A DNA stretch of 64,000 nt, taken from the NCBI GenBank assembly GCA_026390815.1, contig JAPLFH010000024.1, positions 1 to 64,000 of the forward strand, read 5' to 3'. Shown piece by piece: positions 1 through 7,097 of the stretch. The position numbers and the translations under genes are program-made. The notes below the pieces were generated by a model. It did no database searches, was not told where the DNA came from, and worked only from the letters and a program-made list of their open reading frames with translations. Every line of letters starts with the position of its first letter. Positions within the stretch are counted from its first letter, which is position 1. The DNA comes from Ignavibacteriales bacterium (lineage in GTDB: Bacteria > Bacteroidota > Ignavibacteria > Ignavibacteriales > SURF-24).

Positions 1-288
1 GCAAGTTTATAAAATTCTCAGATTTTTAAGATGTTTTTTATTACTAATAATTGTATACGATGTTTGCTAATTCTATATTACTAACAGTGCACGATGTCTT
101 GCTTATTTTGTGTTACCGATGTTGTGCTTATTCTCAATTAAGAATTAGAGAAATTGAAAAACGAAAGATTCGTTCAAAAAATTAGTTATAAATTTGTGCT
201 AAAAATTCTAACGTTTTATTAATTAAATGATAAAAACGACTACGCATAAAAACAATTATTCATTATTAATTTTTAATTATCCATTACT
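1..288. other. AT-rich gene-free stretch at window edge
   Basis: No convincing reading frame is visible. A loosely repeated motif of the form CGATGTnnTGCTnATT recurs about three times (near 57, 91 and 116), with a weaker copy near 30. The copies are degenerate and unevenly spaced, so I do not call a defined repeat family. The stretch precedes the hsdM remnant. Confidence 0.4.
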
Positions 289-581
289 ATGACAACTGCG
301 TCCATAGTTCAACGTGTTTGGAATTACTGCAACACTTTAAGAGATGACGGTGTAAGTTACGGAGATTATGTAGAACAGCTTACATATCTTCTCTTGCTTA
401 AAATGGCAAGAGAAAAGAAACGGATCGATTTAAAAAATTCACTTACGATGAAATATTTGCAAGAGACAAAACCAATCTCGATATATTCTGGTTGAAGGAT
501 GATAGTCTTGGTGATATGGATAACCTTCCAGATCCAGATGTATTAGCGCTTGAAATTGTTGAAAACCTGGAAGCTGGATAG
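289..581 (+). pseudogene. hsdM: hsdM remnant, internally deleted type I restriction methylase subunit
   Basis: The first ~45 codons from ATG 289 read like the N-terminus of a type I modification subunit: VWNYCNTLRDDGVSYGDY followed by QLTYLLLLKMA. From about 438, in a different frame, the sequence reads like the extreme C-terminus of the same family (FTYDEIFARDKTNLDIFW, then NLPDPDVLALEIVENLEAG) and stops at 579-581. The methyltransferase core (about 400 residues with the SAM motif and NPPF) is absent. An internal deletion that also shifted the frame is the simplest explanation. No hsdS or hsdR follows. The product cannot methylate DNA. Confidence 0.85.
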
Positions 582-799
582 TTAGCCGAGGAAGTGATGT
601 TGTAGTTTCAGAATCAGAAATATTAAAGAGGAATATAATCAAGATTACTTGAGGTGGGTGTTAAAAAAACATTTGAGTTTATACTTGACATCAATGAAGA
701 ATTATTTCTTGATATGAACAACAATTTTTACTGATACAAATCTATAAACTCAATTAACTTATAAATTGAAAAAATAAGTCGACATCCATAAAAACACAC
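582..799. other. Non-coding stretch between hsdM remnant and hip operators
   Basis: Nothing recognisable is seen here apart from short frames with several stops, probably decayed DNA from the former type I restriction locus. Confidence 0.4.
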
Positions 800-897
800 T
801 ATACCCTTTGGGGTATAAAAACATCTTGTTTGCCATATTTATACCCGAAAAGGTATAATTGCAAAATATTAGTTGAATTTATACCCGAAAAGGTATA
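800..897 (+). promoter_or_regulatory. Three phased palindromic operators upstream of hipBST
   Basis: Three 18-bp palindromes of the form TATACC-N6-GGTATA lie at 800-817, 840-857 and 880-897. The second and third are identical (spacer CGAAAA); the first has spacer CTTTGG. Start-to-start distance is exactly 40 bp each time. HipB proteins are known to bind short inverted repeats upstream of their own operon, so these are the likely autoregulatory operators. The last one ends 27 bp before the probable hipB ATG. Binding is inferred, while the symmetry and spacing are directly seen. Confidence 0.8.
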
Positions 898-924
898 AAT
901 TATCAATAAAACAAATTGATTCAC

Positions 925-1146
925 ATGTCAAAGAATTATATAGCAGAATTTATAAAGGAAAAAAGGCGGACGTTGCATCTGACTCAGATAGAACTTGCTG
1001 ATAGAGCCGGTGTAGGTCTTCGGTTCATACGAGATTTAGAACAAGGTAAAAAAACACTACGATTGGATAAAATAAATCAAGTGCTTAATCTTTTTGGAAC
1101 TGAACTTGGTCCTGTAAGAAAAGCAATGGAGGAAACCAGTGAGTAA
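925..1146 (+). CDS. hipB: HipB-like XRE-family antitoxin/repressor
   Basis: This small DNA-binding protein of 73 aa has an XRE helix-turn-helix (TQIELADRAGVGLRFIRDLE, residues ~19-38) followed by the GKKTLRLDKINQVLNLFG stretch typical of HipB. It should repress the hip operon through the three palindromes directly upstream and help hold the kinase toxin inactive. I chose ATG 925; an in-frame TTG at 916 would add three residues but lacks a better ribosome site. Its 3' end overlaps hipS by 8 bp, which indicates translational coupling. Confidence 0.9.
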   Translation: MSKNYIAEFIKEKRRTLHLTQIELADRAGVGLRFIRDLEQGKKTLRLDKINQVLNLFGTELGPVRKAMEETSE

Positions 1147-1468
1147 GATAGGAAAAGTGTTTCTCCATGACGAATTTGCAGGCAAAATTATAGAAGATGA
1201 AAATGGTTTTAGCTTTTACTATGATTCCGATTATTTAAATAATGAAAATGCGAAACCAATAAGTCTCACAATGCCTCTTACTGAAAAAACATATAAGAGC
1301 AATACAATGTTACCATTTTTTGATGGGTTAATTCCAGAGGGTTGGCTTTTGGATATTGTTAATGAGAATTGGAAAATTGATTCAAAAGATAGAATGAGTC
1401 TTCTGTTGCAAGTATGCAGAGATTGTATCGGCGCTGTTAGTATAGTTCCTCACGAAGAATCAAAATAA
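1139..1468 (+). CDS. hipS: HipS-like small protein (HipA N-terminal subdomain)
   Basis: The 109-aa product corresponds to the N-terminal 'couple' domain of HipA alone: it contains SLTMPLTEKTYKS, then LPFFDGLIPEGWLLD and RMSLLLQVCRDCIGAVSI, and ends where canonical HipA would continue into the kinase core. In the HipBST system of enteropathogenic E. coli this domain is a separate protein, HipS, that acts as the antitoxin. The start is GTG 1139, overlapping the end of hipB. The stop at 1468 is genuine: 12 bp separate it from hipT and the next frame starts with its own ATG, so this is an organised split rather than an obvious frameshift. Confidence 0.85.
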   Translation: MSKIGKVFLHDEFAGKIIEDENGFSFYYDSDYLNNENAKPISLTMPLTEKTYKSNTMLPFFDGLIPEGWLLDIVNENWKIDSKDRMSLLLQVCRDCIGAVSIVPHEESK

Positions 1469-1480
1469 AAAGTATTCATT

Positions 1481-2437
1481 ATGATTCAGAAATTGAAATG
1501 TCTTTATTGCTATGAACCGATAATTAATGGAACAGGTGAATTCCATCCAAAGTGCGTCAAAAGATTTTTCAAATTAAAAGTACCACCAGAAGTTAATTTC
1601 GGAATACGTGAAGTTGGTAAATTAGCACTCATTGTTTTGGATAAAAGCATATCAGTAACAGGAGTTCAACCAAAAGTTTCTCTAGATGTTGAAACTGATA
1701 GTAAAAACAAAAATCAAAAAAGGTTAACCGTGGTTGGACTATGGGGAAAGTATATTCTAAAGCCTCCTTATGAACGATTCCCAATGATGCCGGAGATAGA
1801 AGACCTAACAATGCATCTTGCTGAATTGGTGGGAATTAATACTGCAAGTCATTCTTTAATAAGATTAAAATCAGGTGAGCTATCATATATTTCTCAAAGG
1901 TTTGACAGAATTGAAAATGGAAAACTACCTCTTGAAGATATGGCGCAATTAACTGGCGTGTTAACAGATAGAAAATATAAAGGTTCAATGGAGAAAGTCG
2001 GTAAAGCGATTGAAAGATATTCTACATATAGTGGAAATGATTTGCTAAGATTCTTTGAAATAACTCTGTTCTCATTTATAACCGGTAACGCTGATATGCA
2101 TCTAAAAAATTTTTCTTTATTGACAAATAAAGAAGGGGAAGTCCAGTTTTCACCAGCTTATGATCTATTGGCAACTAAGCTATTGCTTCCAGAAGATCAA
2201 GAAGAGATGGCGTTAACATTAAATGGCAAAAAGAATAAACTTAAGAAAGAAGATTTTGATCAGTTTGCATTTACTCTAAACATTAATAAAGTTGCATTGA
2301 ATAATTTATATAAAAAATTTAATAGGTCGGTACCAAACTTATTGGATTTTATTGACAAAAGTTTTTTAACAGATGAGTACAGAGAAAAATATAAAAATCT
2401 AATCATTGAAAGGATGCAAAGACTTGAGAGAGTTTAA
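1481..2437 (+). CDS. hipT: HipT-like serine/threonine kinase toxin
   Basis: This 318-aa protein is the HipA kinase core without the N-terminal subdomain. The glycine-rich loop region reads KSISVTGVQPKVSL, with S56-I-S58 matching the SIS autophosphorylation motif described for E. coli HipT. The catalytic segment is GNADMHLKN (D205, N210) and the metal-binding segment is AYDLLAT (D228). Known HipT phosphorylates tryptophanyl-tRNA synthetase; the target here is unknown. The N-terminus carries a possible zinc knuckle C7-x2-C10 and H22-x2-C25. It is the third gene of the hipBST operon. Family assignment is firm; the toxin role is inferred from order and domain split. Confidence 0.87.
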   Translation: MIQKLKCLYCYEPIINGTGEFHPKCVKRFFKLKVPPEVNFGIREVGKLALIVLDKSISVTGVQPKVSLDVETDSKNKNQKRLTVVGLWGKYILKPPYERFPMMPEIEDLTMHLAELVGINTASHSLIRLKSGELSYISQRFDRIENGKLPLEDMAQLTGVLTDRKYKGSMEKVGKAIERYSTYSGNDLLRFFEITLFSFITGNADMHLKNFSLLTNKEGEVQFSPAYDLLATKLLLPEDQEEMALTLNGKKNKLKKEDFDQFAFTLNINKVALNNLYKKFNRSVPNLLDFIDKSFLTDEYREKYKNLIIERMQRLERV

Positions 2438-2589
2438 TTCAGTCAAGTTTTGTATAGCTTCAAGAAATATAAATAAGAAGGACAGTTAATGTAATACTTG
2501 AATCGGGTAAATTAATAAAGAATGCTACTAATATTATTATAAGAAATTTCGGGGAGTTTTTAATTAAAAAGTTTGCACAATTTTTATTT

Positions 2590-2613
2590 TTTCTACTTCA
2601 GTTTCTACTTCAG
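2590..2613. repeat. Tandem 12-bp duplication
   Basis: Two adjacent copies of TTTCTACTTCAG lie in the gap between hipT and the tRNA-Lys terminator. The remainder of 2438-2623 holds no recognisable gene. Confidence 0.6.
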
Positions 2614-2623
2614 TCAATTTTCT

Positions 2624-2668
2624 TTAAAAAACAAAAGCCTTGTAAAATCAACATTTACAAGGCTTTTT
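2624..2668 (-). terminator. Intrinsic terminator of tRNA-Lys
   Basis: On the minus strand the arm AAAGCCTTGTAAA and its complement enclose a 7-nt loop and are followed by a T-rich run at the low-coordinate end. It starts 3 bp beyond the tRNA 3' end. The A/T-rich flanks could let it work in both directions, insulating the hip operon from the tRNA. Confidence 0.8.
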
Positions 2669-2670
2669 CG

Positions 2671-2742
2671 TGAGCGCGGCTGGGCTCGAACCAGCGACCC
2701 TCTGCTTAAAAGGCAGATGCTCTACCCCTGAGCTACGCGCCC
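2671..2742 (-). tRNA. tRNA-Lys (anticodon TTT)
   Basis: On the minus strand the sequence folds as a cloverleaf: acceptor GGGCGCG pairs with CGCGCTC followed by discriminator A. The anticodon loop is CTTTTAA between TCTGC and GCAGA, giving anticodon TTT, and the T-arm contains GGTTCGAGCC. CCA is not encoded. Its 3' end faces the accessory genes at 289-2437, the usual geometry of a tRNA-linked island, but no second copy of the tRNA 3' end is seen. Confidence 0.97.
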
Positions 2743-2954
2743 GACAACCTTCTTATGAATGAAAATTTTATGTGTTTTCTTCACATTTTTGAAACTAAAT
2801 ATAATATTATTTAACTAATTAACCAAAACACTTACCCGAACTTCCGTTTCTAAACAGTGAACTGTTTTAGAGAAAATTAAAACTTATCTTAAATTTTCAA
2901 GCAAATATTTTGTTTAATATTTTTTGTATATTTAGGTGAAAATTAAGCGCTACA

Positions 2955-4313
2955 ATGAAGAAAAATTCCAAAATATTAATCTCCGATGATGACGAAACTT
3001 TATGCTATTTGCTAAAAGAAGAACTGATAAACGAAGGCTTTAATGTTGATGCCGTTTATGATGGGAAATATGCAATTGAAAATCTAAGAAATAAAAACTA
3101 CGACCTCCTTCTTCTTGATCTTCAGATGAAAGAAATTGCGGGTGAAGAAGTTTTAAAATTTGCTAATGAAAATTTTCCACTGCTACCAGTAATTATACTA
3201 ACAGCAAAATCCGAAGTACGAAGTGCAATTGATTGCATTAAAATGGGCGCCTACGATTTTGTTTCTAAACCGTATGAATTTGATGAGCTGTTGATAACCA
3301 TTTCGAGAGCTCTAGAACACAAGGACCTGATTGTTAAAAACACAATTCTCTCTACTAAGTTCGATCAAAAGGTAGCTGGCAAAATCATCGGTCAGAGCAA
3401 ACAAATGCAGCATCTGATGAACCTGGCTATTCGTTCTGCAAAATCCGATTCTAATATTCTGCTTGAAGGAGAAACCGGCACAGGTAAAGAATTGCTTGCA
3501 GAATTTATTCATCGCCACTCCGAAAGAAGCGAGAAACCCTTTGTAGTTATTAATTGCGCTTCGCTTCCAGATCAATTAATTGAAAGCGAATTATTCGGAC
3601 ACGAAAAAGGTGCTTTTACAGATGCCAAAACTCCCAAACAGGGATTGGTTGAAATGGCTGATGGTGGGACCCTGTTTCTTGATGAAATTGGAGAAATGAG
3701 CTTGACCCTTCAACCAAAAATATTAAGATTTTTGGAGAATGGAGAGTACCGGAGAGTTGGTGGGGTTACTAATTTGAATTCTAATGTGAGAGTTATTGGC
3801 GCAACAAATAAAAACCTGTTAGAAGAAGCAGAAATAAAATTGTTCCGGAGAGATCTTCTTTTTAGACTGAATGTTATTACACTTACCGTACCTCCGCTAA
3901 GGGAACGCGGAGAAGATATTTCTCTTTTAGCGGAACATTTTCTTAAAGTAAAAACCTCCATTCGCGATCCTAAAAAATTATCTGATTTAGCTGAAAAGGC
4001 GTTGCTTCAATACAAATTTCCGGGCAACGTTAGGGAGCTTGAGCATATTATTGAAAGAGCTATAATTTTTGCAGATGGAAATTTAATTCAACCGGACGAT
4101 CTGAATCTGCCAAGTTCTTATCGTAGTTTATCTATATCAAATGATTCTACAGATGGACCCATTCTTTCGATGGAAGAAATGGAAAAAATTCATATTAAAA
4201 AGGCACTTGGCGCCAATGATTGGAATAGAGAAGATACTGCCCGCGCGCTTGGAATAAGTCAAAAAACTCTTTACTCAAAAATCCTAAAGTTTAATTTACG
4301 CCCTAATGAGTAA
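2955..4313 (+). CDS. NtrC-family sigma-54-dependent response regulator
   Basis: This 452-aa transcription activator has three parts: a receiver (1-120, phosphoacceptor D55, D11-D13 acidic pocket, K in SKPYEFDEL), an AAA+ sigma-54 activation domain (Walker A GETGTGKE at 172-179, the sigma-54-contacting loop GAFTDA at 219-224 in place of GAFTGA, a known variant), and a Fis-type HTH ([16 protein letters not shown]) at the C-terminus. It overlaps the following kinase gene by 8 bp, so the two form a two-component pair. Its receiver closely resembles the stand-alone receiver at 10636-11016. The pilin genes with possible sigma-54 sites are plausible targets, by inference. Confidence 0.95.
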   Translation: MKKNSKILISDDDETLCYLLKEELINEGFNVDAVYDGKYAIENLRNKNYDLLLLDLQMKEIAGEEVLKFANENFPLLPVIILTAKSEVRSAIDCIKMGAYDFVSKPYEFDELLITISRALEHKDLIVKNTILSTKFDQKVAGKIIGQSKQMQHLMNLAIRSAKSDSNILLEGETGTGKELLAEFIHRHSERSEKPFVVINCASLPDQLIESELFGHEKGAFTDAKTPKQGLVEMADGGTLFLDEIGEMSLTLQPKILRFLENGEYRRVGGVTNLNSNVRVIGATNKNLLEEAEIKLFRRDLLFRLNVITLTVPPLRERGEDISLLAEHFLKVKTSIRDPKKLSDLAEKALLQYKFPGNVRELEHIIERAIIFADGNLIQPDDLNLPSSYRSLSISNDSTDGPILSMEEMEKIHIKKALGANDWNREDTARALGISQKTLYSKILKFNLRPNE

Positions 4314-6309
4314 ACAAAGTTCACTTGCAAATATTTCTGTTTTCATAGAAGCGCTTAACGCTTTTTCAAAGAATATTACTACTCCGTTTGCCTTTGCAGA
4401 TAGCCAGAAGAAAATTATTTTTTATAACCTTGCGTTTAAAATATTGTTTAATGGAAAAAGAATAAAAGGTAAGAAAGTTGGGTCACTATTTACAATTGAT
4501 GAATTAACCTTAGATTCACAAAAACCTAAAAATAAATCCATTGCAACTAAAGACATAAGTGGAGAAAATGATTTTTTAATCAGTCCTTTTTTTAGTCACG
4601 AAAATAAAATCGGTTATTCCATTTCAGGTTCTTCACACTCAATTGTTCCTAATGATTCTAATAAGAATACTGCGCAAAATAAAATTTTTCTGTTTCAAAA
4701 AGAATGGGAAAACATAATTTCCCTTCTAATCAAAGAAAAATCCCTTGATGACTTAACCATTGAAATATTAATGCGCTGTGTAAATTTATCCGAAAGTTCT
4801 TTCGGCATAACTATTATTAACGATGATAATGCCAGACACCAAATGGAATTTAAATTATATGATGACGATAAATGCGTTAAAAATAGTGCGGGTCTTCTTC
4901 TGGAACTAACTTCTAACTTTAGTTACTTAACGGAATGGTTTAAAATAAACAAAAAGTCAATGGTTGTTAGCCGGGGAGAAAACAACATTATCGGCTATAG
5001 TATTTTTCGGGAAACAAACGTTGAAAGCATTGTAATTCTACCTTGTTTTATAGAAAAGAAAATTTTGGCTGTTCTTATTTTTGCAAAAGCAAAAACAAAT
5101 TACTCCACTTTTGAAATTAATTACCTTGAGCAATTAGCTGCATTGTTTGCTTTTGCAATTAATTCTACAGTTACACAAAAGTTAAATACCGCATTGGAAA
5201 GCAAATTGATTCAATCCCAAAAATTGGAAACAATAGGTAAGCTTGCCAGTGGAATTGCACACGATTTTAATAATTTGCTATCGAGTATTTTTGGAAGTGT
5301 AAATCTCCTAAAGAAAAAACTAACGAATCACGAAGAATTATTCTATCTTTTGGAAAACATAGAAAACTGCTCTGTGCGGGCAACTGACCTTACAAAGGGT
5401 TTACTTAATTATGGTAAACCAACCTCTAGACGTAAAACTCTGATAAAACCAACCGATATATTAAAAGAACTTTTAAGATCGGTTAACCAAACTTTCCCCA
5501 GAAATATTTCAATTGAAAAAAAAATAAGCCCAAATCTTTTTGAAATTATGGGTAACTCAACAGAAATATACCAGGTGCTGTTAAATCTTTGCATCAATGC
5601 CAAAGAAGCCATTATAGGAACAGGTACAATTACTTTAGAAGCAAACAATTTTAGCGTTGATAAAAAGAACCAATTTGAGTTTCCGCTTCTTGAAAAGAGG
5701 AATTATGTTTGTATTTCGGTTGCAGATACTGGCGAAGGTATTAACGAGGAAAATTTATCTAAAATATTTGATCCTTACTTTTCTACGAAGAAGAAGGACA
5801 CGGGCTCCGGGCTTGGTTTATATGTTACTTATGGCATAGTAAAAGCACACAATGGACACATTGATGTTTCAAGTAGTTTAAACAAAGGTACACGCTTTAA
5901 TATTTTCCTTCCGGCTTTTGAAATGCTAAGAAAAGAAGAAAAAGTTAAAACAGAAAAAATAATTCTTCTTGCTGATGATGAAATTATGTTAAGAGATTTG
6001 CTTGCAGAATTACTGGAATCATATGACTATCAGGTTATTTGTGTACAGAACGGTGCAGAAGTTTTAAAAGTTTTAACTGAAGAAATTAAAGTTGATTTAC
6101 TAATTATTGATTACAACATGCCAGAAATGGATGGGATTACTTGCATTAACAAAATAAAAACTCTGGATTTGAAAGTACCAATTATCTTATCCACCGGAAG
6201 CTCATCGGCAAAAGTTGATTTGGAAATTGAAAAATTAGAAGTGGATTCTATACTAACAAAGCCATATGAATTCGAGCAAATGCTGGAAATCGTTCAAAAA
6301 TTAATCTGA
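4306..6309 (+). CDS. Hybrid sensor histidine kinase with C-terminal receiver
   Basis: This 667-aa cytosolic kinase has a divergent PAS-like N-terminus (1-~120), a GAF-like middle (~130-290), a HisKA domain with GKLASGIAHDFNNLL (phosphorylated H319), an HATPase domain (N-box LCINAKEAI, G1 DTGEGI, G2 GSGLGLYVTYGIVKAHNG) and a receiver (D602 in LLIIDYNMPEMDG). No membrane segment or signal peptide is visible, so it senses an internal cue. It is the likely partner of the preceding NtrC-type regulator, with which it overlaps by 8 bp. Its 3' end overlaps the convergent gene at 6301-6981 by 9 bp. Confidence 0.93.
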   Translation: MSKQSSLANISVFIEALNAFSKNITTPFAFADSQKKIIFYNLAFKILFNGKRIKGKKVGSLFTIDELTLDSQKPKNKSIATKDISGENDFLISPFFSHENKIGYSISGSSHSIVPNDSNKNTAQNKIFLFQKEWENIISLLIKEKSLDDLTIEILMRCVNLSESSFGITIINDDNARHQMEFKLYDDDKCVKNSAGLLLELTSNFSYLTEWFKINKKSMVVSRGENNIIGYSIFRETNVESIVILPCFIEKKILAVLIFAKAKTNYSTFEINYLEQLAALFAFAINSTVTQKLNTALESKLIQSQKLETIGKLASGIAHDFNNLLSSIFGSVNLLKKKLTNHEELFYLLENIENCSVRATDLTKGLLNYGKPTSRRKTLIKPTDILKELLRSVNQTFPRNISIEKKISPNLFEIMGNSTEIYQVLLNLCINAKEAIIGTGTITLEANNFSVDKKNQFEFPLLEKRNYVCISVADTGEGINEENLSKIFDPYFSTKKKDTGSGLGLYVTYGIVKAHNGHIDVSSSLNKGTRFNIFLPAFEMLRKEEKVKTEKIILLADDEIMLRDLLAELLESYDYQVICVQNGAEVLKVLTEEIKVDLLIIDYNMPEMDGITCINKIKTLDLKVPIILSTGSSSAKVDLEIEKLEVDSILTKPYEFEQMLEIVQKLI

Positions 6310-6981
6310 CTTTTCAATTTCCTTCTTATCTAAATCCACCATTTGAATATTATTAACATATGGAGAAAAGTTTGGATTTCTTATTGCCCTAAATTTTTCC
6401 AAAACATTATTTATATCCCGCGCAGCAGTTTCTATAAACTCAATTCGTTTTTTAACAGCCTCACGATTTATATCCTCTTTACCAATCTCTCTTCTAATTG
6501 CAGCAGTGCAAAGATTTATTAAAGTTAGTGGTTGTTTAATTTCGTGGTTGGCGGTAACAACAGTAGCTGCAAATGTATTTATCTTCTCCATCTCAATCAG
6601 AAGCTTTGTGGTTTCTCTTAGCTTAAGTGCGGAGTTAATACGTGCAAGCAATTCAATTTTATTTACGGGTTTACGAATGTAATCGAAAGCACCAGCCTGT
6701 AAACCCTCCTTGGTTCCTTCTGCTTCGGCTTTGCCAGTTACAAGAATAACGGGAATATCTTTAGTGCTTTGTGTATTTACTAATGTACGGCAAACTTCAA
6801 GCCCATCAATACCAGGCATCATAATATCAAGTAATACTAAATCGGGATTATCATTAAAAGCCCGCTGCATACCGGTCTTGCCATCATAAGCAGTTATAAC
6901 TTCAAATCCCTCACGCTCCAATCTGTCTTTCAACAGGAAGACACTGTCAGGATGATCATCTATGACTAATATTTTTTTCAT
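6301..6981 (-). CDS. Receiver domain joined to a kinase-less DHp-like histidine domain
   Basis: This 226-aa protein has an intact receiver (residues 1-122; D52 in LLDIMMPGIDG, K104) followed by a helical HisKA-like segment with an H-box at H146 (TANHEIKQPLTLINL). The ATP-binding domain is missing: the frame stops about 80 residues after the histidine. It may act as a phosphotransfer protein, a dimerising response regulator or a competitor for a kinase. It lies at the downstream end of the minus-strand signalling/pilus run, 116 bp after the large hybrid kinase, and overlaps the convergent kinase gene by 9 bp. Confidence 0.85.
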   Translation of the reverse strand: MKKILVIDDHPDSVFLLKDRLEREGFEVITAYDGKTGMQRAFNDNPDLVLLDIMMPGIDGLEVCRTLVNTQSTKDIPVILVTGKAEAEGTKEGLQAGAFDYIRKPVNKIELLARINSALKLRETTKLLIEMEKINTFAATVVTANHEIKQPLTLINLCTAAIRREIGKEDINREAVKKRIEFIETAARDINNVLEKFRAIRNPNFSPYVNNIQMVDLDKKEIEKSD

Positions 6982-7097
6982 TTCTTTTTACTATTCTTTT
7001 TCCATAATCAAACTTAAACAAAATTTGGCGGACTATAAGACCCCGTATTCTTAACAACTAAAATACATCTAACATCTAGAATTTTAACAATAAATTT

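Noticed and set aside
800-897. Possible CRISPR or iteron origin from three regularly spaced repeats
   Set aside because: The units are perfect palindromes directly before an XRE repressor gene, and the spacers are short and AT-rich. An operator explanation fits better, and no replication protein is present.
2671-2742. Second tRNA copy or attR/attL pair of the tRNA-Lys end
   Set aside because: No other copy of the tRNA 3' sequence was seen in the window, so an attachment site cannot be claimed.
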